Below, piece by piece: positions 46,208-56,350 of a stretch of DNA of 64,000 nt; within the stretch, counting starts at the first letter, position 1; each line of letters begins with the position of its first letter. This DNA comes from Metridium senile (Eukaryota > Cnidaria > Anthozoa > Actiniaria > Metridiidae): assembly GCA_949775045.1 (NCBI GenBank), contig OX459096.1:50319438-50383437 (forward strand). Reading direction: 5' to 3'. The position numbers were made by a program, and so were the translations under genes. The notes beneath the pieces were generated by a model. That model was given only the letters and a program-made list of their open reading frames with translations, did no database searches and was not told where the DNA came from.

Positions 46208-48637
46208 TCATCCATACATTTCTGTTACATTTTCATCCCCAAGTCGTTTCATCAGAGCACGTGTCTGGGTTCTCTTCTTTCTAAACTGATCTAGACTATC
46301 ACAAACCTCACTACGTCTCAAAGTGCAGCTTCGTCGTGCCAGAACTTGACAGTCTTTAGAGGCTGCTCTTCCATAAGGATAGTGGGGTGTCTGATGTTGC
46401 TCTTGGGTGTGTGTTAAACGACTATAGATCCTTTCAAAGATATTGTCATTTCTGCGTCTTATGTCTTTCGTGGATATATTGGATTTGTCTGGGGTTTGGC
46501 GGCTATTTTTATCATGTTTATTGTTGCAAGACCTCAACTCCTCGATCCAATCGTCATGCTCATTTGTACTTATCTGTTGTTGACTGTTTGTTGCTGTTGC
46601 TGTTATTTTTCTTAACCTCAATTCCTCGATCCAGTCGTCATGTTCATTTGTATTTATCTCTTGCTGACTGTTTGTTGCTGTTGCTGTTGCTGTTATTCTT
46701 CTCAACCTCAATTCCTCGATCCAGTCGTCATGCTCATTTGTATTTATCTCTTGCTGGCTGTTTGTTGATGTTTCTGTTATTCTTCTCGGTTGTTGCTGTA
46801 TTCCACAATCATGTTGTAGCTGTCTGTACCGTGGCTGTTCTGTGGCGTTCCGACGGTGATTCTTACCGTTCTGCTTGGCTTGATGCGACTTCGCGGTAAG
46901 GTCGTCGTTCTGGAAACATACTGCATCTGTGTCTGACATTCTGCTGGATTGGGGCTGTATTCCAAAATCGTGTGGCAGCTCTCTATATCTTGGCTGTTCT
47001 GTGGCGTTCCGACGATGATTCTTACCGTTTTGCTTGGCTTGATGCGACTTCGCGGTAAGGTCGTCGTTCTGGAAACATACTGCATCTGTGTCTGACATTC
47101 TGCTGGATTGGGGCTGTATTCCAAAATCGTGTGGCAGCTCTCTATATCTTGGCTGTTCTGTGGCGTTCCGACGGTGATTCTTACCGTTCTGCTTGGTTTG
47201 ATGCGACTTCGCGGTAAGGTCGTCGCTCTTGTAACATGCTGCCATTTCATCATGCTGTAGGGAAGAGTTCGGAACAGGGCTGATAAGCTGAACTTCTATG
47301 AATGAGGGATCATTCACGGGTGATTTGGGCTGTCGGGAGTTGAACTTGCGCCTCTCTTCGTGAGGGCTTCTATTCTTCTTGGGTGGGCACTCATTCTTTT
47401 GGTCAACTACATACACGTGTGTATTTGGGTTTTGTTGCGAGGGTGCCGACTCTTCGCATTGATGGTGCGTGATTTCTTGGTTAAACTTGGGATCGTTTTG
47501 TCTCCCGCGTCTTTGAGTACCACGAGAAGATTCTTTTTTAGACTGGTATTGTGGATGTACCTCTGAGTGAGATTTGGAACCATTTGGTGATTTCGGTGGT
47601 GTAGGCGATAAAGTACGGAATACTTTGGCCTTTGGTGACAACACTGGTTGGTAGTCTTGGATTGGAAACAAATATTCCATGGCTGTATTTTCTCTTTGTT
47701 CCTCTTCTTCCTTTCCGTAGTAATTTCTTGATGACCTTAACTCTTTCATCCACTCAGGCTGTTTATGTATTTTTCGTTTTTGTTTGTCTGTGTCTGACAT
47801 TCTGCTGGATTGGTGCTGTATTTCAAAATTGTGTGGTAGTTCTCTATATCTTGGCTGTTCTGTGGCGTTCCGGCATTGACTCTTCTCATTGTGCTTTGCT
47901 TGATGCGACTTTATCGTAACATCTTCGTTCTGGAAAAATGATGCCATTTCATAATGCTGTAGGGACGGTTTCGGAACAGGGCTGATCAGGTGAATTTCTA
48001 TGAATGAAGGTCCATTCTCTGGACTTTTGGGATGTTGGTAGTTGAACGTACATTTCTCTTCGTGAGGGCTTTTATTCGTATTGGATGGGCACTCATTCTT
48101 TTGGTCGACTACATAGATGTGTTTGTTCAGGCTTTGCTGCGATGGTGTCTTGTCTTCACAGTAACTATCGACAATACCTTGGTTGAACTTGGGATCGTCT
48201 GATTGGAAAATATTTCTCCCGCGTCTCTTGGTACCATGTGAGGACTCTTTTTGAAGCTGGTATTGGGGATTTACTTTTGCAGAGTCGGCTTGGTAAGCCT
48301 TCGGCGAAACACTGGACAGCGTTGACTGGTGATGGTCTTGGTTTATATACAAACTGTCCATCATCTTATGTTCTGTTCGTTTTTCATCTAAATCTTGGCG
48401 TTGAAGCAATGTGGCTTGCTTCATTCTTGGGCGACGCTTCAGCAACCGTTCATGGGCTATGGGAATAATGCTTTTCCTGCGGCTTTCATCGGAACCATTT
48501 TCCTTATAATCAAAGTTTGGTCTTGACAGACAATTATTGCTAGTACTAGAGCTTTTGAGTTTTGAAGTTCGAAAGCTACTATCACCAAAAGCTGAATTTG
48601 ATTCAAATAGTTGTTTTTCTTGCGTTTTGTGGGACAT
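46208..48637 (-). CDS. Repeat-rich 809-residue protein, family not recognised
   Basis: One uninterrupted minus-strand frame from the ATG at 48637 (MSHKTQEKQL) to a TGA at 46208-46210. It is hydrophilic and rich in Ser, Gln, Arg, Asn and Glu, with no signal peptide or membrane segment, and is probably largely disordered. It is built from nested repeats. Two long units (about residues 124-290 and 364-520) share KESS(H/R)GT(K/Q)RRGR, HVYVVDQKNECP-type, SPHEE, FIE(I/V)(H/Q)LISPVP and RNATEQPRYRELPH blocks. The last 53 residues of the second unit (LTAKSHQAKQNGKNHRRNAT...SRMSDT) are repeated twice more. Three units of about 25 residues then end in EHDDWIEELR; an earlier EWMKELRSSRNY is related. The C-terminus (about 705-809) is non-repetitive and basic (LARRSCTLRRSEVCDSLDQF, KKRTQTRALMKRLG). 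A frame kept open through 2.4 kb and in-frame repeat lengths argue for coding. Function unknown; 5' exons could be missing. Confidence 0.7.
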   Translation of the reverse strand: MSHKTQEKQLFESNSAFGDSSFRTSKLKSSSTSNNCLSRPNFDYKENGSDESRRKSIIPIAHERLLKRRPRMKQATLLQRQDLDEKRTEHKMMDSLYINQDHHQSTLSSVSPKAYQADSAKVNPQYQLQKESSHGTKRRGRNIFQSDDPKFNQGIVDSYCEDKTPSQQSLNKHIYVVDQKNECPSNTNKSPHEEKCTFNYQHPKSPENGPSFIEIHLISPVPKPSLQHYEMASFFQNEDVTIKSHQAKHNEKSQCRNATEQPRYRELPHNFEIQHQSSRMSDTDKQKRKIHKQPEWMKELRSSRNYYGKEEEEQRENTAMEYLFPIQDYQPVLSPKAKVFRTLSPTPPKSPNGSKSHSEVHPQYQSKKESSRGTQRRGRQNDPKFNQEITHHQCEESAPSQQNPNTHVYVVDQKNECPPKKNRSPHEERRKFNSRQPKSPVNDPSFIEVQLISPVPNSSLQHDEMAACYKSDDLTAKSHQTKQNGKNHRRNATEQPRYRELPHDFGIQPQSSRMSDTDAVCFQNDDLTAKSHQAKQNGKNHRRNATEQPRYRELPHDFGIQPQSSRMSDTDAVCFQNDDLTAKSHQAKQNGKNHRRNATEQPRYRQLQHDCGIQQQPRRITETSTNSQQEINTNEHDDWIEELRLRRITATATATNSQQEINTNEHDDWIEELRLRKITATATNSQQQISTNEHDDWIEELRSCNNKHDKNSRQTPDKSNISTKDIRRRNDNIFERIYSRLTHTQEQHQTPHYPYGRAASKDCQVLARRSCTLRRSEVCDSLDQFRKKRTQTRALMKRLGDENVTEMYG
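46530..46765 (-). repeat. Three in-frame repeats ending WIEELR
   Basis: Three units of 69-78 bases encode TNSQQEINTNEHDDWIEELR variants with short Thr-Ala runs between them (ATATATNS). The length differences come from GCTGTT-type hexamer changes, multiples of three, so the frame is kept. Confidence 0.9.
46775..47255 (-). repeat. Three near-identical 159-bp in-frame repeats
   Basis: Each unit encodes 53 residues containing FQNDDLTAKSHQ, KNHRRNATEQPRYRE and QSSRMSDTDA. Two units differ by only a few bases; the third (lowest coordinates) is more diverged at its end (QLQHDCGIQQQPRR). This points to recent tandem expansion. Confidence 0.92.
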
Positions 48638-48719
48638 AGTTCTACAATCTAAGCACAATGTTGTCTTTATGCTTGAAAAACTATTTGTGGTTACTTGCAA
48701 TATTTCACGGGTTATATAG

Positions 48720-49290
48720 TTGAATTAATTTCTTAATGACGCATGCAGTCTTTATGCTTGTTGGTCACTTACAGCGATATTTCACAGCCGGTTAAAAAAT
48801 TGACGTCATTAATTACGCATGTTTTCCCCCCAAAATGTCCTTTTAAGGATATGTCCCTAGTGCCGTCCCTTTGTTGAGGTAATTGTTAATTAATTAATTC
48901 ATTCATTCAAAATGTAGGCCTAATTTAAACTACTACCATGTTCAAAATTGCTGGGACATCATAACATTTTTATAAAGTTTTCTTTTGGGTTTTACAAAAA
49001 ATATATCGAATGTCATAAAATATCAATTTGATTTGCAAAACCCCTCCCCGAGAACAATGTTGATTGGCTTTTCAAATGACAACCGTTTTTCCCAAAATCA
49101 ATTAAGGAGTAATTCTTGATTACAATGATTTGATTAACTCTGATATCGGTAAATTGAAAGGTTCTATACCGTAATTAATCATAACTATTAACATTTGCTC
49201 AAATCTGATTGGTTGACAGACTGCTCTATTTTCCACTAGGTCCACATCAGCACAAATGTGTTGCCAATCTATTTAACCTGCTTTATCAAA
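48720..49290. other. Upstream flank of the repeat-rich gene, no gene seen
   Basis: AT-rich sequence that presumably contains the promoter of the minus-strand gene ending at 48637. No exon candidate and no clear inverted repeat. Confidence 0.4.
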
Positions 49291-49296
49291 TAAATC

Positions 49297-49355
49297 ATGT
49301 ATGTATGTATGTATGGATGTGTGTATGTATGTATGTATGTATGTATGTATGTATG

Positions 49356-49387
<32 letters not shown>

Positions 49388-49421
49388 TGTATGTATGTAT
49401 GTATGTATGTATGTATGTATG
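49297..49421. repeat. (GTAT)n microsatellite, about 30 units
   Basis: ATGT/GTAT repeat with two small interruptions (GTATGGATGTGTGTATG and GTATATGTATG). Met-Tyr-Val-Cys and Ile-His-Thr-Tyr open frames here are artefacts. Confidence 0.95.
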
Positions 49422-50212
49422 CAATCTTGTTAATGTAATTGGACATGCAGTGTAATTGGACAGTTGGCTGTAATCGGACACTTAATTGTAATCAGACTGT
49501 TTTATGAGCCAATGAATTTACTGCTTTCAGATTAATCAACCAATCATATCACTGAATTGATATAAATCTCTATAGCAATGGTAAATTCTGCTCAAAAATT
49601 TAGTTGTTTTGTCAGTCTTTTGGGTTCACTGTGTAAGACGAGATGGTTATGTAACATGCATGAATCACGAAGTGGACACGTGAGCACGGGTACAATACAT
49701 ATCTATCACAAATTGCTAGTATAAATATGACAAAAATTAAGAGACAAATTAGTATCAGAACTTGCGCTGTTGTATTATAATGAGTGTGTATTAGATAGAA
49801 CAAAAAACGAAAAGCCATATTCATTTACGCTAAATGTGCATACCCCAACGCGAAGTTCATTAGCATGTTATTTTACTCATTAGCATACTAAAATGCGTTA
49901 TGTGAAATCGCTCTATTGGTTTGTAAATGTGCATCGGAAAACACGTGTTAACATTTGGTCAGCTATACTTTCACGCTTCACAGCGTCCATACAAACAGGC
50001 AGAAATAAGGCCTCAAAATCGTGGTTTTTCGTCCTTTTCTCGAAATAATTTCAGAAATGTAAAAAAAGGTAGCCATGGCTACAGCTAGCTAAAAATATTT
50101 TGACCTTATGGAGTTGAAAGGGAACGGTTTGCATGGCCAGAAATTAGAACCACGTCCGCTCTCGCCAGTCCCTGCATGTTACGTAGCTCGTTATGCATCA
50201 TTGTGTAAGGGT

Positions 50213-50290
50213 TATCGGCCTGAAGCGAGGGGTTATGTGATATATTCACAGAGGGCGCATATATCACATAACCACGAGCTGAAGGCCGAT
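50213..50290. mobile_element. Palindromic MITE remnant, TATCGGCCTGAAGCGAGGGG
   Basis: TATCGGCCTGAAGC and GGTTATGTGATATATTC pair with GCGCATATATCACATAACC and GCTGAAGGCCGATA around a short loop. No flanking duplication identified. Confidence 0.65.
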
Positions 50291-50779
50291 AACTGGCTTA
50301 TTTTTACATTGGGGAGGTTTTCAGAATTGTTCTTTTAAGCAATCAAGAAGACATAATGTATGAGTTCCTTTCTTCCTAACTTTTAATTCGCACGAGTTGT
50401 TGAAAGGAATAAAAAATGTTTAATTGAGTGATTTACTATTGTTTTACCTCACATATACTGAATAGGGGTTGATTTCTATTCAAAAGGCGCGGTATTTGAA
50501 CTGATGAATGTTCTTTGTTTTGTATTCGCCCTTTCATATAGCAAAACAATGTACAGTTATTTATATTTTCTATAAGCTCTTTAATATTCAGTCCAAAGAT
50601 TTCACAGCAGTTGTCAGAGCTGTTTCAGGAGAGACCGGCGAAGATGTCGGACTCAGATGAAATATTCATCACTCAAATCAGTTTTTGTGGTTCTCAGTGC
50701 TCCGTACCCATTTAAATGTTTTTTGTCAATGAATTCCCACAAGGAAATATTAAACAATCGCTTTTCAATTCTATTTAGA

Positions 50780-51000
50780 GGAATGCTAATGAGCTTGAAT
50801 GTTAACGAGCTTGATGACATTAAACAAGTTTTTGTTGTTAACTTTCCATCGGATGACTATGTAGTATAATGGCTTAAAGCGCGGATACAGCAATGCAGAG
50901 GTTTTCGGTTCGAATCCTGGCAATGGTACTCAAATACTCTTTTCTCAAAAAATCGCTATCTATATAGTAAATTATTTGTCTAATGTCTAATGTTACAATA
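50780..51000 (+). mobile_element. tRNA-derived SINE (copy 1)
   Basis: GTAGTATAATGGCTTAAAGC (A-box-like) and TTTTCGGTTCGAATCCTGGC (B-box GGTTCGAATCC) are 30-odd bases apart, followed by an AT-rich tail with TAGTAAATTATTTGTCTAAT. The upstream part (GAGGAATGCTAATGAGCTTG) belongs to the repeat too, since it recurs in copy 2. Confidence 0.7.
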
Positions 51001-51027
51001 ACTAATAAATGCAAGGGTTATAAGTAT

Positions 51028-51133
51028 AGTTTAATAAACGAGCAGGAGTGTTTTATCAGGTTTAAAATCCCGAGGGCGAAGCCCAAGGGATTTTAAACCT
51101 GATAAAACACGTTCTGCGAGTTTATTGAACGGC
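51028..51133. mobile_element. Palindromic MITE, GTGTTTTATCAGGTTTAAAA
   Basis: Near-perfect palindrome: TTTAATAAACGAGCAGGAGT, GTTTTATCAGGTTTAAAATC and the complement GATTTTAAACCTGATAAAAC ...GCGAGTTTATTGAA around CCCGAGGGCGAAGCCCAAGGG. It sits between the two SINE copies. Confidence 0.85.
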
Positions 51134-51236
51134 TTAAAAAACTCATTAGTAATTCATGACCATTTTGTCCAATATCGATGAAACAAAAGAAAACGGAAAG
51201 TTGATTGCAGTTGGGAATTGATCTACACTAATAATA

Positions 51237-51445
51237 GAGGAATGTTAACCAACTTGAATGCTAATGAACTTGATGACATTTCGTTGCAAACTTTTCATCG
51301 CTTGCCTCATGCAGTGGAATAATGGCTTAAAGCTCGGATACAACCAAGCAGAAGATCTCGGTTCGAATCCTGGCATTGGCACTCACGATCAAAGACTTTT
51401 TTTCGCCACAAATCTAAAAGTAAATTATTTCTAAGTCTGATGTTC
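51237..51445 (+). mobile_element. tRNA-derived SINE (copy 2)
   Basis: GGAATAATGGCTTAAAGCTC and ATCTCGGTTCGAATCCTGGC match copy 1 at 50780-51000 (about 450 bases upstream), as do the leading GAGGAATGTTAACCAACTTG and the trailing AAGTAAATTATTTCTAAGTC. Same orientation. Confidence 0.7.
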
Positions 51446-51725
51446 ACTCGTCAGTAGAGATGGGGGGATGGGGGTAAGGGTAATATCTGAATTATGGACA
51501 TGAAGCATTATATAATGACACATGTGCCATTATATAATCCTTCATGTTCATTTGCATTCCATTGTTCTTCTATTCTACACTATAATCCCTCCGCGTTTCA
51601 AACGTAGATTATGCGATATACAATGCCTTCCTCGTGACCAGAGAGGAGCATCGGATTGGACAAAATGGTCATGAATTATTAATGAGTTTTTTTAACTAGA
51701 TATAGACCCGGGTTTATATTTAAAT

Positions 51726-51984
51726 ACACCTATTTCAATTAACGTTGTCCATCTGGAATGGTTGATCTGAGACCGATAGGAATTGTGGGAGTTCATTAAA
51801 TTCCAAATACATTGTTTTAATCACACTTGAATGGTGCTGAATTATGGATAACAGTATTTCAGAAGTAAACATTAATATTCGAGCGTGATTATAATAGTGT
51901 ATTTGCAGTTTAACGAGCTCCCACAATTCCTATCGGTCTCAGATCAACCATTCCAGATGGACAACGTTAATTGAAATAGGTGTA
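51726..51984. mobile_element. MITE with ACACCTATTTCAATTAACG ends (full copy)
   Basis: About 65-base terminal inverted repeats: ACACCTATTTCAATTAACGT, TGTCCATCTGGAATGG, TTGATCTGAGACCGATAGGA and the complement on the right. TA on both sides. Copy 1 at 15599-15815 has lost part of its left arm. Confidence 0.93.
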
Positions 51985-52597
51985 TAACCCTTGAATTGGT
52001 ATAATGAGGGGTTTACATCCGTGATATATCCCTATGAATAACAAAGAAAACCGTGTCAAGTGTGAAATAATACATGATAATGACCGTAGGGCACAACAGT
52101 ATGGAAAAAAGTTGAACCTCGTACGTTGAACTTGAAGCTGCGAATGAATAAGAAATGCAGAAATGTTTTACTAAAGATGAGAATTCATATTTCCTTTTTG
52201 CGTACGAACTTTTGTCAACAATTTCTATATCACCTAACGTAATTATACTAGAAATGTCTCTGTACATGCTAAAGTAAGAGCTTATATTACACCAATGAAT
52301 GTTGGATTCAAAAAGTTGTACTTCGTGTAATGAACTCCAATGCCAAAATGTTACGTTGAAAGTGTTCTTGCCTCCATTACGGAATAATTGACGCGCATCA
52401 ACATCATCATCACGGCATATATCATCATTAGTAATCATGCATCATCGTCATCATCATCACATGGTCGACAGACAGTACAAAGTCTAATATTTCCTTGTAC
52501 GTGGGAATCATACTTCTAATGAATACTTCTAATTAAGTACAAAGTCTACTCTGCAGTTTTTCTCTCGAGATGGGTTTACTATAACCTAAATCGTACA

Positions 52598-52700
52598 GGG
52601 AGAGGAGAAGAACGGATCAGGGAGGAGGGAGAAACAGCAACTGAATAAACAGGGAGGAGGGAGAATTAAAATATAAAGGGATGGAGGAGGGATAAAGTCG
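52598..52700. repeat. GGGAGGAGGGA-type dispersed motif array
   Basis: GGGAGAGGAGAAGAA, CAGGGAGGAGGGAGAAAC, CAGGGAGGAGGGAGAATT and GGATGGAGGAGGGATAAA at irregular spacing. A second block at 53305-53415 (AGGGAGGAGAGAAAAATGG, AAGGAGGAGGTAC, GGGAGGAAGGG) may be its partner. Confidence 0.65.
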
Positions 52701-53942
52701 ATTTTACCTAATTATGCAGGACTTGGTCACGTGCCTAGATACCGCATAGGAACGGGATTTTGGAGTGCAAAGATGCCTCGCGGGCCGGTAAAAACAAATT
52801 ACAACATGAAAAGCAAAACACTTCAACTTTGGAAATAGTTTATTCTTTAGTTTGAAGTTTCAATTCAATCTAATACTTAAAATTCTTCCTCTATAAACCT
52901 GCCGTCCGTCTTACCTCCTTGAAATGTTGTTTTGACATGAAAAAGTAGCGTTTAACTTTTCATTATGGTTTTCTATTCATCTTCTTTTGTGCATCACGCA
53001 AGATAGCGACTCATTTTAATTTTAGTAATCGGGGTAGCTTTTAATTTTTCCCGTTAAAATTTCATGAGTTAGTATATTTTTCGATGTTTTTCTGTGACAT
53101 AAAGAGAATGGAGGAATGAAACACGTGACCATGTCCTGCAAAGGGCCTATTATTGAACTATAAGGTCTTATTGGCCTGATTGTAATATCATTTGGGCCAA
53201 TTTTATGCGAACAGCTTAAATACAAACTATTAAATGGTTCAAATTTGTACCATTTGCACTCTAATGAATAGCCTCAATAGCTTATATTTATAAAGAACAA
53301 AGAAAATCAGGGAGGAGAGAAAAATGGTCCAAAAAATTAAGGAGGAGGTACACTGAAATGGTATAAAATATGGGAGGAAGGGTATTTTAATCCCTGTTAC
53401 TCTCCCCTCTACAGAATGGCCCATTTCGTTTTGTCGAGCTTCATTGTAACACAGGAAGCCCGGTAATAGAAAAGTACTGCTGGACGGAATATCTAATTAG
53501 ACAGAATAAAAAGAGATATTGATAGGTGTTCGTTTGTTACAAACCTGTTGTCGGGTCAGTTGATAAAAACGCCGGTTAAACATTGCAATAATAAAATCAA
53601 AATAATCAATGATTTTCTTCATTCTGCATATAAGTTTAAAAAAAAATAGAATAGGAAAAACCAAGTGAATATTGACAGTCTTCTGCAATTGCATAAATTG
53701 CTTATTTCTCCGCGACGATCATAATCATACACACAGTCTTCTATTCGGGGATCTAGCGGGCTCCCTGTGTTAAACATTCCCGCGAAAAATGAACCAATGA
53801 CTAAACTCCATGTAGAAAAGTATCAGCCAATCAAAGCAAGCCTCGTGAAAGAAACTGCGATATGTTTGACCTGCGGTTATTTATGCATTATTTATTGATC
53901 GAATGTCGAGTAAAAGTTCGATCAAAGTAATATCGAAACTGC

Positions 53943-55025
53943 ATGAACATGGTTGAAAGAAAGAAGAGTCTTATTCTAACCTACGTTCTTTGGATTGTAT
54001 GGGGCTGGCTAGGAGTGCATCATTTCTACTTGGGTCGTGATTTTCAAGCCTTTGTTTGGTGGTCTACTATTGGAGGTGTGTTTGGAATTGGTTGGTTTCG
54101 AGATTTATGGCGAATTCCACAGTATGTCCGCGACGCAAACTTGAACACTGCTGAAGTTGAAAAACGCAAAAAAAAAATAAGAGAGGGCAAAGAACCACCT
54201 TTTAGCACCTCTCGGTTTGCTGGCCAGATGCTTGTTGGGTATTTTTACGGTATTTTGATGCGCTTGGCAATCCCGGAAGCTGTTCCGAAGATTGCTGTTG
54301 CTGTCTTGATTCCACTAGCTGTTGCAGCCGGTGTCTACCTCGTTGGCAACATCGGTAGAGAAAGAGGTGATTATCAGTACGCGTTTATAGGAAGTATATT
54401 GTCCTATTCTATAATCACGCTGCTGATTGGAGAGGAACCCGGTAACATGTATGTGGCTTTATTTGGAGCCATGTGCTTTCAGTATAAACGCGAGTACAAG
54501 AAAGAGGTCCAACCGCCTAGCAAAACATTGTGTCAACGTTTGAAACTAATTGGTATAGGTGCTTTAATTATTGGTGCATTGTGGTGCTCTTTCTTCTACT
54601 TCAATGCTGAAGTTACTACTGATGATGGTGAAACGATAAAGCTAAGAGATGCAGTGAATCATTTCTTCAATTCTCCTGCTTGGTTGGAGTTTAAAGACAC
54701 TCTCAAACAACTATATGAAGAAGGCCAAAGAAATGGGTGGGATAAAATCTATGATGATTTTGTGAAAGCAATAGATCCTAGAGGAGAAAAAAATGCTTAT
54801 AGAGTATTAGGTCTTACAGAAGATGCAACTCAGCAAGAAATTAGGAAACGCTACAAAAAACTAGCAGTTCAATGGCATCCAGATAGAAACCCTGACAATA
54901 AAGAAATTGCTCAGAAGAAATTTATGGAAATACAAGAAGCCTATGAAATTCTTTCAAATCTTAAATCAAAAAGGGCAAGCAAAAACTCTGAAACTAGATC
55001 AGAAAAAGATAGATCAGAGTTTTAA
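53943..55025 (+). CDS. DNAJC22: DNAJC22 (TM2-J-domain membrane co-chaperone, wurst type)
   Basis: A 360-residue single-exon protein. Residues about 10-60 form a TM2-like domain (LTYVLWIVWGWLGVHHFYLG with the aromatic-rich RDFQAFVWWSTIGGVFGIGWFRD). Further membrane segments include AGQMLVGYFYGILM, VAVLIPLAVAAGVYLVG, FIGSILSYSIITLLIG, and LIGIGALIIGALWCSFFYF near 200-220. A J-domain begins at NAYRVLGL (residue 284), with the Hsp70-stimulating HPD at 312-314 (VQWHPDRNPD). This order, TM2 first and J-domain last, is that of DNAJC22 (341 residues in mammals; Drosophila wurst, needed for clathrin-mediated endocytosis). The J-domain should face the cytosol and recruit Hsc70. Residues after 342 are Lys/Ser rich. 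ATG 53943 is followed by a second ATG two codons later. AATAAA lies about 95 bases after the stop. Confidence 0.95.
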   Translation: MNMVERKKSLILTYVLWIVWGWLGVHHFYLGRDFQAFVWWSTIGGVFGIGWFRDLWRIPQYVRDANLNTAEVEKRKKKIREGKEPPFSTSRFAGQMLVGYFYGILMRLAIPEAVPKIAVAVLIPLAVAAGVYLVGNIGRERGDYQYAFIGSILSYSIITLLIGEEPGNMYVALFGAMCFQYKREYKKEVQPPSKTLCQRLKLIGIGALIIGALWCSFFYFNAEVTTDDGETIKLRDAVNHFFNSPAWLEFKDTLKQLYEEGQRNGWDKIYDDFVKAIDPRGEKNAYRVLGLTEDATQQEIRKRYKKLAVQWHPDRNPDNKEIAQKKFMEIQEAYEILSNLKSKRASKNSETRSEKDRSEF

Positions 55026-55178
55026 AGATGAGTCATCATGCAAGAAATTGAAACTTGAACACATTTATTGTTTATATGTAACAGGTGTTTAAATTGATTA
55101 TATATGGTTGAACAGGTTGACAAATAAAGACACTGCTAGTCAAAACTACTATATGATATGGCTAGCTTCATGTAAATA

Positions 55179-55394
55179 GAGTTCGAACACTTAATCTGTG
55201 AAATAAAATCAAAATTGTTACTAACAAATAGTTCTTATTTAGTGGCTATCACTCAACCAGAACAGTCTAAGAAAAGGCAAATACAAAGGAGACAATACTT
55301 CATTACAGCTTTACTTGTCTAAAATAATCACTAAATAAGAACTATTAGACAGTAAAAAAATAGATTTTATTTCACGGATTAAGTGTTTGCGCTC
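55179..55394. mobile_element. MITE with GAG...AACACTTAATC ends (copy 1 of 3)
   Basis: Left GAGTTCGAACACTTAATCTG and right CGGATTAAGTGTTTGCGCTC are inverted; the inner arms carry GTGAAATAAAATC and TAGTTCTTATTTAGTG with their complements. TA precedes the left end. Confidence 0.8.
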
Positions 55395-55500
55395 CAGTAT
55401 GCATTGTTAAAAAATAATTTGGGAAGCACGGAGTATTAGGCAAAAATACAAAGTGTTTTCTTTTTTAAAATAATTAATTTGGTATCAACTGATTAGTATA

Positions 55501-55728
55501 GAGCGGAAACACTAGAACCATGAAACAAAATCAAATTGTTAGTGTGTAAAAGTTCTTATTTAGCGACTATTTGTTACTATAAAAGACAAGTAAAGTTGTA
55601 ATGAGGTATTGTTTCCTTTTGTATTTGATGTTTCTGGTTGAGTGATACTGACTAAATAGTCACTAAATAAAAACTATTAGTTATAGTAACTATTTTGTTT
55701 TTATTTCATGGTTCTAGTGTTTTCGTTC
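55501..55728. mobile_element. MITE with GAGCGGAAACACTAG ends (copy 2 of 3)
   Basis: Left GAGCGGAAACACTAGAACCA and right TGGTTCTAGTGTTTTCGTTC, with TA on both sides (55499-55500, 55729-55730). The interior shares AGTTCTTATTTAG, AAGACAAGTAAAGTTG and TTTCCTTTTGTATTTGATG with its neighbours. Confidence 0.85.
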
Positions 55729-56106
55729 TATCATTGTTTTTGCAGCAGATATGATATCTTACTCATGATCAATCAATAGTTATCCGATAGATCTCCATAT
55801 TTTGTTTGAAATAGTTATTGGAGTTTTTCAGCTGATTTCATTGGTATATATATGTCCCAGTTGACACTAATTTATTCTCTCTATCATACTGCGTAAGCGA
55901 CAGAAATGTTTGCTGAAGGTTTCAAATTATGTAACCATTTAGAAAATCAGTTGATCTATGTACTTCCCCAAAATATATATATTCACATCACCATGGTAAA
56001 TATATATGTACATTAATTAAGATAACATCATTATATTTAATATCCTTATATTATGTAATGTGTCCAATATTTTAGCCTTTTTCAATATTTTAGCCTTTTC
56101 CATAAT

Positions 56107-56350
56107 AGACTATATCCATGAAATAAAATGATATTACTACTGTCAGGAGCTCATAATGGGCTTCTGTGTAATAGTTCTTCTTTAGTGACTATTATAGTCG
56201 ATATCAAAAACAAGTTAAGTTGCAAGGATCGAGATGTTGTTTCCTTTTGTACTTGATGTTTCTGGTTAATGAGTGATAGTGACTAAATAGAAACTATTAG
56301 CTAGGAACTATTTTGTTTTTATTTCATGGTTTAAGTGGTTTTCTTTTATT
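56107..56350. mobile_element. MITE, same family (copy 3 of 3)
   Basis: ATCCATGAAATAAAATGATA at the left and TTTTTATTTCATGGTTTAAG at the right are inverted; the interior carries TAGTTCTTCTTTAGTGACTA and GTTTCCTTTTGTACTTGATG. The left terminal bases are degenerate. Confidence 0.7.

Noticed and set aside
46387..47919. Plus-strand open frames opposite the repeat-rich gene
   Set aside because: Shadows of the minus-strand frame. The longer minus frame keeps repeat units in register and has a coherent composition.
52013..52438. 141-codon minus-strand open frame
   Set aside because: No recognisable motif, repeat or paralogue, no splice context, and composition like surrounding AT-rich DNA.
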